From positions 1 through 64,000 of the forward strand of contig JAFGJS010000042.1 in the NCBI GenBank assembly GCA_016928995.1: a stretch of DNA of 64,000 nucleotides, read 5' to 3'. Below, in pieces: positions 56,470-64,000 of this stretch. The translations under genes and the position numbers were made by a program. Every line of letters begins with the position of its first letter. Within the stretch, counting starts at the first letter, position 1. Under the pieces are notes generated by a model. It was not told the DNA's origin and searched no databases. It saw only the letters and a list, made by a program, of their open reading frames with translations. This stretch comes from Candidatus Sumerlaeota bacterium. GTDB taxonomy: Bacteria > Sumerlaeota > Sumerlaeia > JAFGJS01.

Positions 56470-59169
56470 ATGGCGGCGAAGAAAACAGAATTGACGCCGA
56501 TGGTGCGGCAGTACCTCACGATCCGGGCGCAACACCCGGAGCATTTGCTGCTGTTCCGCATGGGCGATTTCTACGAGACGTTCAACGAAGACGCCAAAAC
56601 GGCCTCGGAAATCCTGGGGATCACGCTGACCAAACGTCCCGTGAGCGGCGCGCACGGCGGCGGCGAGCAGGAGGCCTGGCCGCTGGCCGGCATTCCGTAT
56701 CACGCGCTGGACAACTATCTGCGCAAACTGATTAAGGCAGGCAAGAAAGTCGCCATTTGCGAACAGGTGGAAGATCCCAAGCTGGCCAAGGGGATCGTCA
56801 AGCGCGAAGTGACGCGCATCATCTCCCCCGGCACCGTGGTCGAAGACTCGATCCTCGAAGACAAGCAAAACAACTTCATGATTGCGCTTTGTGTGTTGAA
56901 AGATGTGTACGGCCTGGCCGCCACCGACCTCTCCACCGGGCGCTTCGAAATCACTGAGTTCCCGCGCAGCCACGCGGAGGAGGCGATCCGCTCGGAAATA
57001 TGGCGGCTGCATCCCAGCGAAATCCTCTTCGCCGACGGACAGGAGCTTGAACTGCGGCCATTGATCGATCCGGAACTCTCCCCGCATATCACCATCCGGC
57101 CCGATTCGCACTTCCGCGTGTCCGTCGCGCGCGGCGTGGTCTGCGAGCAGCTCGGCGTGAACAACCTGAGCGGCTTCGGCGCGGAGGACTGCACAGCCTC
57201 GATCAGCGCGGCCGGCGCTGTGCTGGAGTATCTGCGCGAAACGCAAAAGACGCTGCTGCGGCACGTCAACGCGCTCCGTGTCTACAGCGTGCGCGATTAC
57301 ATGGTGCTCGACTCCACCACGCAGCGCAGCCTGGAACTCGTGGAAGGCATCCACGGCGGCAAGGAGGGCACCCTGCTGCGCATCCTCGATCATACGCTGA
57401 CTTCGATGGGCGGGCGGCAATTGCGACAGTGGATACTGCAACCGCTGAAGGAATTAAGCGCCATCCGCGAACGGCAGGACGCGGTCGAGGAACTGCATCA
57501 AAATTTCACATTGCGCGACAGCCTGCGCGAAAGTTTGCGCGAAATCCACGACATCGAACGCATCCTCAGCCGCGTCGGACTCGGCAGCGCCAACGCGCGC
57601 GATCTGGTGTCGCTACGGCAATCGATGGATCAACTGCCGAAGCTTAAGGAGCGTCTGTCACAGGCGGCATGCGCCACGCTCCGACGGCATGCGGCGCGCA
57701 TCGATCCCAAGCCGGAGCTACGCGACCTGCTGCATCGCGCGCTGGCCGACGATCCTCCGATCACCGTGCGCGAAGGCGGGATGATCCGCGACGGTTACGA
57801 CGCCAAGGCCGACGAACTGCGCAATATCTCGCGCGACAGCAAATCGTGGATCGCGAAAATGCGGAAGCAGGAGGTTGAGGCGACCGGCATTCAAACGCTG
57901 AAAATCAAATACAACAAAGTCTTCGGCTACTTCATCGAGGTCAGCCGCGGACAGGCCGCGAACGTGCCGGAGCACTACATCCGCAAACAGACGCTCGTGA
58001 ACGCTGAACGCTACATCACGCCGGAATTAAAGGAAAAGGAAGAGATCATCCTCAACGCCGAGGACAAGCTCAACAGCCTTGAGTATGATTTATTCGAACA
58101 GGTTCGCAACGAAGTGCGCGCCTGCACGCAGCCGTTGCAGAACGTGGCGCAGTGCCTGGCTGAAATCGACTGCCTCTACTCACTCGCCGAGGCCGCCGTC
58201 GCCGGAAACTACTGCCGCCCGAATGTCGTGGCATCGGCATCCTGCCGATGTGAATCTCCTCAATCCGATTCGACCGCGCCTGACGGCCCGATCATCGAAA
58301 TCCAGGACGGACGCCATCCCGTGCTCGAAGCCGTGCAGGCCGATCCGCCGTTCGTGCCGAACCACACGTATCTTTCCGCGGCGGATCATCAGATCATGCT
58401 GATCACCGGGCCGAACATGGCCGGCAAATCAACCTACATCCGGCAGGTTGCGTTAATCACGCTGATGGCGCATATGGGCGGCTTCGTGCCCGCGCGTCAG
58501 GCCCGCATCGGGCTGGTGGACCGCATCTTCACGCGCGTCGGCGCGATGGACCGCATCGCCAAGGGACAAAGCACGTTCCTCGTGGAGATGAGCGAGACCG
58601 CGAACATCCTGAACAACGCCACGAGCGACAGCCTCGTGATCCTCGACGAAATCGGCCGCGGCACCAGCACCTACGACGGACTCAGCATCGCGTGGAGCGT
58701 GATCGAATACCTGCACAACCACGCGAAATGCCGGCCGCTCACGCTCTTCGCCACGCATTACCACGAGCTGATCCAGCTCGAGGAATTCATGCCGCGACTG
58801 AAAAATTATAATGTCGCTGTGCTGGAAGAAAAAGACCGGGTGATTTTCCTCTACAAGATCGAGCGCGGCGCCACGGACCGCTCGTACGGCATTTACGCCG
58901 CGCAGCTTGCCGGAGTGCCGCCGCAGGTGGTCGAACGCGCGAACGATATATTGCAGGAGCTCCAATCCGGCAACGCCGTCGAAGTCCAAGCCAACGGCGA
59001 AACAGCAAACACATCCTCCCCCGCCCCGGCTCACGACTACCAACTCACCTTCTTCGACGCAGTCGATCATCCCGTCGTCGAAAAACTAAAACGACTCGAT
59101 GTGCAACAATTGACGCCGCTGCAAGCCCTTAATTTATTGGCCGATTTGCATAACGAAGCAAACCGTTGA
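56470..59169 (+). CDS. mutS: DNA mismatch repair protein MutS
   Basis: MutS finds mismatches in DNA. The 899-residue protein has the N-terminal mismatch-binding motif '[13 protein letters not shown]' (Phe-x-Glu), the core and clamp, and the ABC-type ATPase with Walker A '[17 protein letters not shown]' and '[17 protein letters not shown]' (signature and Walker B). ATG 56470 follows AAAGG at 8 bases, and a TTG at 56440 in frame is less likely. The length is slightly above E. coli. No mutL is in the window. Confidence 0.96.
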   Translation: MAAKKTELTPMVRQYLTIRAQHPEHLLLFRMGDFYETFNEDAKTASEILGITLTKRPVSGAHGGGEQEAWPLAGIPYHALDNYLRKLIKAGKKVAICEQVEDPKLAKGIVKREVTRIISPGTVVEDSILEDKQNNFMIALCVLKDVYGLAATDLSTGRFEITEFPRSHAEEAIRSEIWRLHPSEILFADGQELELRPLIDPELSPHITIRPDSHFRVSVARGVVCEQLGVNNLSGFGAEDCTASISAAGAVLEYLRETQKTLLRHVNALRVYSVRDYMVLDSTTQRSLELVEGIHGGKEGTLLRILDHTLTSMGGRQLRQWILQPLKELSAIRERQDAVEELHQNFTLRDSLRESLREIHDIERILSRVGLGSANARDLVSLRQSMDQLPKLKERLSQAACATLRRHAARIDPKPELRDLLHRALADDPPITVREGGMIRDGYDAKADELRNISRDSKSWIAKMRKQEVEATGIQTLKIKYNKVFGYFIEVSRGQAANVPEHYIRKQTLVNAERYITPELKEKEEIILNAEDKLNSLEYDLFEQVRNEVRACTQPLQNVAQCLAEIDCLYSLAEAAVAGNYCRPNVVASASCRCESPQSDSTAPDGPIIEIQDGRHPVLEAVQADPPFVPNHTYLSAADHQIMLITGPNMAGKSTYIRQVALITLMAHMGGFVPARQARIGLVDRIFTRVGAMDRIAKGQSTFLVEMSETANILNNATSDSLVILDEIGRGTSTYDGLSIAWSVIEYLHNHAKCRPLTLFATHYHELIQLEEFMPRLKNYNVAVLEEKDRVIFLYKIERGATDRSYGIYAAQLAGVPPQVVERANDILQELQSGNAVEVQANGETANTSSPAPAHDYQLTFFDAVDHPVVEKLKRLDVQQLTPLQALNLLADLHNEANR

Positions 59170-59179
59170 ATTGCTGCAA

Positions 59180-60043
59180 CTAAAAAAAGAGATTTTCTTC
59201 GATTCCGGCATTCTTTTTCTCTTGTTCAATTTTGAGGAGTTCTGGACCAATATAAATACGCCTTAACCAGTCGCCATCTAAACCATATCTCTCATCGTAT
59301 GGACCCGACGGAAATTCAGCAGGCAAGTTTATTGAAGCGTCAACATTATCGCAAATAAGCAAACGTAGTATGCATTGCACGGGAAATTTATTATGCGAAT
59401 TGACGCTTAATTTATATAAGACATCAAAGTCATCTTTATCTAATGACGATAATTCTCTGCCTATTTCCTTCTCATGCGCCAGCGTATCACTACGAAACTT
59501 TATATTGCGTCGATGTTTATTAGGATCAATCGATTTTATTACTGCAATGGCGCTAATCGTAGTATTCCAAGCCCGACTCTGGCCATCCCACATCTTTCCG
59601 CCTTTTAAAAAGTCTTCTTCCGGCTCACCACAAGCACCTGTTTTAATATTAACAGGTACTCTCCAACCAAAATCCCCACGCATAGCCGCATATATGATCG
59701 CTGGACCTAGAAGGATGGGTTGAGAGCCATAATGACATAACACCAATATACACGGTTCATTTCTCTTTTTATATTGTTGAAACTTTTCGCGTGCTCCATC
59801 AATTTTATCTCGTATAGGACTGTAAGGATCAAAACCACTAAACCCTGGTTGTGGGTTTTGTGGCTCCCATTCTTTCACCTCAAAACGTGCTGTCTTTCCA
59901 CCTATTTCAAAACTGTAGTCGACAGGCTTTGTAATACCTATGTGGCTTAGATCTTCTTCGTATTTGTATTTGGTAATACCGCGATCTGCAAGATACACCT
60001 CAAATGCCCGCTCAGATATTGTCTTCTGATTCATTTTTTTCAT
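59180..60043 (-). CDS. PD-(D/E)XK-nuclease-like protein paired with an MNT antitoxin-type gene
   Basis: The 287-residue protein has a helix with 'SERAFEVYLADRGI', then 'HIGITKPVDYSFEI' with Asp42 and 'FEVKEW' (Glu55, Lys57), the E...D...ExK spacing of PD-(D/E)XK nucleases. 'EPCILVLCHYGSQPILLG' follows as the typical next strand. The rest has no family I recognise. ATG 60041-60043 follows GAAAG and starts 8 bases after the MNT stop, so the two are co-transcribed. The gene appears AT-richer than mutS beside it, suggesting acquisition. A toxin or restriction-like nuclease is the obvious hypothesis. The fold is inferred from few residues. Confidence 0.6.
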   Translation of the reverse strand: MKKMNQKTISERAFEVYLADRGITKYKYEEDLSHIGITKPVDYSFEIGGKTARFEVKEWEPQNPQPGFSGFDPYSPIRDKIDGAREKFQQYKKRNEPCILVLCHYGSQPILLGPAIIYAAMRGDFGWRVPVNIKTGACGEPEEDFLKGGKMWDGQSRAWNTTISAIAVIKSIDPNKHRRNIKFRSDTLAHEKEIGRELSSLDKDDFDVLYKLSVNSHNKFPVQCILRLLICDNVDASINLPAEFPSGPYDERYGLDGDWLRRIYIGPELLKIEQEKKNAGIEENLFF

Positions 60044-60051
60044 CCATTCTT

Positions 60052-60354
60052 TCAGACATAGACAATACTTTTCAGGATGCTTTGGGCGATGCGCTTGTTG
60101 CGGATGTTCTGAATGCCTGCAGGGGTAAGGACATCGACATTGGCGCCAAGCAGACGCTCCAGATACTCGGCAAACTCGACAAAACGCAGCCCGATAGGCC
60201 GGTTAAATTCCACGACGAGATCAACATCGCTTTCCTTGGTGGGTGTGCCGTTGGCGTATGACCCGAACAGGCCGATTCTTGCCACGCCATACGTGGAAGA
60301 CAGATAAGCGCGATCTTTTTGCAAAGCCTTCGTGATTGTTTCTTGCGTCAGCAT
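60052..60354 (-). CDS. MNT-domain nucleotidyltransferase (MntA-like), partner of the nuclease-like gene
   Basis: The 100-residue protein has 'ARIGLFGSYANGTPTKESDV', followed by 'DLVVEF', giving GSX10DXD with the usual hydrophobic strand. The C-terminus 'VLTPAGIQNIRNKRIAQSIL' is typical of the MntA-like group. ATG 60352-60354 is the start. It ends 8 bases before the nuclease-like gene, in the position where a HEPN toxin is normally found. Confidence 0.88.
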   Translation of the reverse strand: MLTQETITKALQKDRAYLSSTYGVARIGLFGSYANGTPTKESDVDLVVEFNRPIGLRFVEFAEYLERLLGANVDVLTPAGIQNIRNKRIAQSILKSIVYV

Positions 60355-60483
60355 GGTTTGAACCGCTTTCGATTATTCCTATGTAAGTTTAATCTGGCTT
60401 CCCTTTACGAAATCAAGGGATTTTTTTATGAGGATGTATCCTGACAAACTTCGCATATTGAATGTATGTAAAATGATCGCTCC

Positions 60484-60550
60484 TGCCCTTGCTCCTGCTC
60501 TTTGGGATGGACAACACGCTGTTTTTCGAGCAAGAGCAGGAGCAAGAGCA
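60484..60550. repeat. Long inverted repeat of GAGCAA/TTGCTC stutter sequence
   Basis: TTGCTCCTGCTCTT (60489-60502) and AAGAGCAGGAGCAA (60532-60545) form a perfect 14-bp stem around a 29-base loop. The arms extend outward with mismatches. It lies between the MNT gene and the end of the large carboxypeptidase-domain gene. Similar unpaired AGAGCAAGAGCAAGAG sequence occurs at 46980-46998, just before panC. Confidence 0.7.
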
Positions 60551-60612
60551 AGAAAACTCGGATTGAAGCATTCGACGAATGCAATTTCACTCGCCGTGGT
60601 GATCAATCAACG

Positions 60613-63600
60613 CTAGGGCAATCGTGTCAGTTGAATCCGCTGACTGTACATCTGTGTCATCGCCTCTTGCCCTGAAATGGCGGTGCGCACGCCGGTCCAC
60701 GTTTCGAATCCATCCGCCTGAATCTCAACGTTATAATCCCCCGCCGGAATGTTGCGGAAAATGGCGAATGTGCCCTGGCCTTGCATACTGATCGCGGCGC
60801 TTTGCGTGGATTGGTAAATCATGCTGAAAAATGCGGCCGACTCCGTCGTCACCACTTCGGGAACAAGCGATAGATCCTGGCCCTGACCGGTCATACGGAT
60901 CTGCCTTACGGGCATCGTGGAAGTTGTCGCGGCGTCATTCATGATCATCACGGTCAACAAAACCTCAGGCTCAATCGAGACCTGAAGCTCCAGTGTTTCG
61001 TTTTCCACAACCGAGATGGAGAGCTCCATCGGAGTGATGCGGAATCCAGGAGAAAAGAAGCGCAAGATATAATCTCCAACCATGACGCCGGAAATCGCGC
61101 CTGAATTGCCGTTGATCATAAGTTGCTGCTGACTTCCTACCTCATCGAGTTTATTCGGATCCCCCAGCATGACCATGATGTATTGCGGAGCATGATCCGG
61201 ATCATAGTTATTGAATGTCACTTTGATGTTGCCCAGACCTTCCAGCTTGATCTCGCCCAAATCCTGATCGCCGTAGCGATTGTCGATGTCAATCAGGTTG
61301 GGGAATTGCAGGTTTCCACTATTGCCATACAATTGGATGCGGTAAGAGCCCAGAAAAAGGCCATAGTACTCGATCCGGCCCTGCGCAAAGGGCTGGATCG
61401 ACGCGCTGTTCGTGAGGGCGTAGGAGCTGTCATTGATGTTGACTCCTTCATCCGGTTTCAGATTGAGCGTGAGGCTGCGATACGATTGAAAGACCGAGGG
61501 ATCTTTGGCCGAGAGGTTGAAGGATATTTTATAAATCGGCGGAACCTGCACCTCGCCGCCGTCGATGCTATCATCGGGATTGGCCATGTAAATCCGTTGC
61601 GGCAAGCGTAAACTTAGATAGGTTCCGCTCAGTTGAATCCGGTAATCGCCCTGCATTCTGCCTTGAAAGACGACTTCTCCATCCGCGTTCATGGCGCCGG
61701 AGACGGAATATTCGATGCCGCTCTCCTGAGCCGCCTGGTTGTAGGCCGTGCCAACCAGTTGCACGCTTGAAACGCGCGCCCGGTCTTCGCCGCGCGCGAA
61801 GGTCAACCGCAATTTCACCTCGCCGGATGAGGGCAGCTCAATGTCGCCCAGATCCTGATCCTGCTCCAGATTGTCCAACTCATATACGCCGGGCATTGTT
61901 TTGGTTTGAGACATGTTGGTCGCTGTGCGGTAACTGAGCATAAGCCGGTATTTCCCTTTGAAGCGCCCTTTGATTTCAAGCTGGCCGGCGTCCAGCGTCC
62001 CATTATGCGCATAACTATCGATGTTGTTCCCACTGGGCTGCGCGCCGGAATTGTGATCCCACTGGAGCTGCGGGGAGTGATATTTGTTCCGCGTCTCCTC
62101 GGACATGTCCGACGGGAAAATTAAACGCGCGCGAATGCTATGCACCGGTTCGAATTGAAAATCCAACTGCTCATTGCCGCTCAGGGAGATCTCTTTCTCA
62201 TCGTTGTAATGTTTCCGGATGCTCTGATCATAATAGGAGCATCTCGCCGTATATTCACCCGGCGGCAGGTCTTCGATGCGATACTCGCTGCGGCTGTTCG
62301 TTCTTCCCTGGAAAGTGAAATTCGAATCGTCCTTGCGCGTCAGGCTGATCCCTACATCGCTTCCTATCCGGCGATCACCGAGCCAGACATTGCCCGTGAG
62401 CGCAAGGTAACCGAACTTCGGCTCAAGATCGATATATTGATCCTCACCCTCTCCCAATTCGGTGGATATGGTGTAGCCGTTATAATAGCCGTCAATCAGC
62501 GTGCGGGAAAAATTGATTGAATATCTGCCCGCATCAAGACCGGTGAAGATAAACTCGCCCTGGCTGTCGCTGCGCGTGGAGCCCATGCTCTGGCCATATC
62601 CTTGCGGTGGAGAAAGACGCAGGCTGAAATCAATATTCGGCTGCGGGACGACGCTGAGAGCGAAACGTCCGGCGATGCTCCCGCCGCGCTGAAGCATGAT
62701 GCGCAATTCTCCGTCGTCCTGCTTGTATTGAGCCTGCCGGGCCGAGTCCAGATACAGCCGGACATAATCGGGAACACAGATAAAAATGGTTTTCCCATGC
62801 TCAAACTCAAAGCGTCCTTCCGCATCCGTCATGTGGCGCTTGTAATCCTCGAAGTAATAAAAATCCAGATTCTTAATCCGATCCCAGTCAAGATTGATGC
62901 CGTTGACATTGTTAAAATGTTGCTGATAGTCGCTGCGCATACGGGCGGAGACGACCGCGGCTCCGGCGATGGGCGTCGCAGCCGCTGCATCCAGCAACTG
63001 GACGCTGATCTGAGAGGTTTTCTTCAGGCGGAAAACGACTTCCTCCGCATTCTCTTCACGCTGAGGCGTCAAAGCGGCATTCGAGAGGGGGGCGTAGCCT
63101 TCGGCGCGGATGATGACGGTCTCCTGGTTGCTCAATTTCAACGACGTCAGCTTGAAGCGCCCATCGGCGTCGATGATCATTTGTTCATTGTTCGAAGAAT
63201 ACGAGGTTTTGACATAGAACTTCTCCACGGGCTTTTCGGTTTCATCGTCAATCACGCGGCCAAGCAGGACTCCAGTGGGATTCAGTTTGATCGTGATCGA
63301 TTGATCAACAGAATAAGTTTCCGTTTGGTCGCTGCGGTATGTGCCGGGACTTTGTTGAATCAAGACGGAGACGCGCACCGTAGGTCCGGGCAGATCGTCC
63401 ACGTAAAGCATGCCCGAAGCGTCGGTGACCAGGCTCTTCTCGGTAGAGATGTCAACTCCGCTTATATGGCCATAAGGCGACGTAGCCGGTTGCATGATTG
63501 ACAAACGGCAATCGGCGACTGGCTGCTCTTCCTCATCGACGACTTTTATTTCCAGCCAGTGGGAGTCTTCCAATTGAAAATCGACGATGGCCGGATCTTC

Positions 63601-64000
63601 CTCAACGCCTGGACGAACCTGGCTCTTGAGCACACGGCCCTTGCCCTCGGCGATGCAAACCAGATAGCGATATATATCTCGCGTATCGCATTGTAATTCA
63701 TAATGTCCCTGCTCGTCGGTCTGGGTTTTATCGACATTGTTATCCAAACGTTGAATTTGATATTCGCGGCCCCAGGCGACGGTTGCATTAGCAATGGGGC
63801 CGCCGCTGGCTTTGTCGGTCACCGTGCCGGTGAACCATCCAAGTTTCTGCTCCTTGTTGTCATCCGCCGTCGAGTCTGAAGGCAAGAGAACGAGAGTGAC
63901 GGACGTGGACATCTCCTCCTCGCCAAACTGCGCCAACACGCGTTCCGATTGCTTGTAGCCGCTTTTTTGGGCCAGAATCAGCGGGGGATTTTTGCGGCTG
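60613..64000 (-). CDS. Large exported-type protein with carboxypeptidase-regulatory-like domains (5' end beyond window)
   Basis: The frame is open from the stop at 60613 to the right edge. The first start codon inside the window, at 63939, is not the real one because the upstream codons read 'NPPLILAQKSGYKQSERVLA', a normal continuation of the same domain type. At least 1128 residues are visible. They consist of many carboxypeptidase-regulatory-like (CarboxypepD_reg) beta-sandwich domains, each with patterns such as 'GSIAGRFALSVVPQPNIDF', 'GEFIFTGLDAGRYSINF' and 'GDYILRFFSPGFRITPMEL'. These are common in bacterial surface and outer-membrane proteins. No catalytic domain is seen. Its role is unknown, possibly structural or ligand-binding in the envelope. 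Confidence 0.75.
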   Translation of the reverse strand, partial: SRKNPPLILAQKSGYKQSERVLAQFGEEEMSTSVTLVLLPSDSTADDNKEQKLGWFTGTVTDKASGGPIANATVAWGREYQIQRLDNNVDKTQTDEQGHYELQCDTRDIYRYLVCIAEGKGRVLKSQVRPGVEEDPAIVDFQLEDSHWLEIKVVDEEEQPVADCRLSIMQPATSPYGHISGVDISTEKSLVTDASGMLYVDDLPGPTVRVSVLIQQSPGTYRSDQTETYSVDQSITIKLNPTGVLLGRVIDDETEKPVEKFYVKTSYSSNNEQMIIDADGRFKLTSLKLSNQETVIIRAEGYAPLSNAALTPQREENAEEVVFRLKKTSQISVQLLDAAAATPIAGAAVVSARMRSDYQQHFNNVNGINLDWDRIKNLDFYYFEDYKRHMTDAEGRFEFEHGKTIFICVPDYVRLYLDSARQAQYKQDDGELRIMLQRGGSIAGRFALSVVPQPNIDFSLRLSPPQGYGQSMGSTRSDSQGEFIFTGLDAGRYSINFSRTLIDGYYNGYTISTELGEGEDQYIDLEPKFGYLALTGNVWLGDRRIGSDVGISLTRKDDSNFTFQGRTNSRSEYRIEDLPPGEYTARCSYYDQSIRKHYNDEKEISLSGNEQLDFQFEPVHSIRARLIFPSDMSEETRNKYHSPQLQWDHNSGAQPSGNNIDSYAHNGTLDAGQLEIKGRFKGKYRLMLSYRTATNMSQTKTMPGVYELDNLEQDQDLGDIELPSSGEVKLRLTFARGEDRARVSSVQLVGTAYNQAAQESGIEYSVSGAMNADGEVVFQGRMQGDYRIQLSGTYLSLRLPQRIYMANPDDSIDGGEVQVPPIYKISFNLSAKDPSVFQSYRSLTLNLKPDEGVNINDSSYALTNSASIQPFAQGRIEYYGLFLGSYRIQLYGNSGNLQFPNLIDIDNRYGDQDLGEIKLEGLGNIKVTFNNYDPDHAPQYIMVMLGDPNKLDEVGSQQQLMINGNSGAISGVMVGDYILRFFSPGFRITPMELSISVVENETLELQVSIEPEVLLTVMIMNDAATTSTMPVRQIRMTGQGQDLSLVPEVVTTESAAFFSMIYQSTQSAAISMQGQGTFAIFRNIPAGDYNVEIQADGFETWTGVRTAISGQEAMTQMYSQRIQLTRLP

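Noticed and set aside
55921-57441. 506-codon minus-strand frame across the TMTC-like gene end and mutS start
   Set aside because: It spans two real plus-strand genes with clear motifs and shows no protein-like domain of its own.

Overview
This 64 kb window comes from a diderm (Gram-negative-type) bacterial chromosome. The core genes are moderately GC-rich. Several intergenic and accessory stretches are visibly AT-richer. I cannot assign a phylum. Prepilin-type proteins, a GspG-like pilin with an 'SVGPDKDDN' motif, a DUF6785-like membrane protein, a glycoside hydrolase family 2 enzyme and FlhG/ExeA-type ATPases without flagellar genes would suit lineages around PVC, Hydrogenedentota or Sumerlaeota, but that is only an impression.

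Backbone. The centre (25.9-38.6 kb, minus strand) is the classic transcription/translation block, read trnW-secE-nusG-rplK-rplA-rplJ-rplL-rpoB-rpoC. It is separated from a sulfate-activation operon (cysD and a cysN/cysC-like fusion) by a strong two-way terminator. Other housekeeping genes are gatC-gatA at the left edge, hflX, panC, sixA and ppnP (43.5-48.5 kb), and mutS (56.5-59.2 kb).

Surface and secretion genes. At 12.2-15.7 kb lies a minus-strand operon of minor pseudopilins: PilV-like, PilW-like, a large PilX-like protein with acidic calcium-binding-type repeats, and a small membrane protein. A lone GspG-like pilin sits at 53.7 kb, close to an operon for a MerR-FlhG fusion ATPase and an ExeA-like ATPase at 50.8-52.9 kb. 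A small, highly charged protein follows that operon behind a terminator. Envelope or sugar-related genes include a GH2 enzyme, a GlmU-like left-handed beta-helix protein, a Gfo/Idh/MocA-GNAT fusion, a CgeB-like glycosyltransferase with TPRs, a TMTC-like membrane protein with TPRs, a protein with two LysM modules, and a large protein rich in carboxypeptidase-regulatory-like domains that runs off the right edge.

Accessory genes. Small toxin-antitoxin and nuclease genes occur at three places. At 3.3-5.1 kb there is a GIY-YIG protein, a VapC/antitoxin pair, and a minimal nucleotidyltransferase (MNT) followed by a truncated HEPN fragment. At 23.2-23.9 kb an intact MNT-HEPN pair sits inside the sulfate-activation operon. 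At 59.2-60.4 kb an MNT gene is followed by a PD-(D/E)XK-nuclease-like gene where a HEPN partner would normally be. This last pair is my best candidate for an undescribed system.

Repeats. A dispersed palindromic repeat family has copies near 5.1, 41.6, 43.4 and 45.4 kb. Several intergenic spacers carry short low-complexity 'stutter' repeats. I see no rRNA, CRISPR array, insertion sequence or phage genes.
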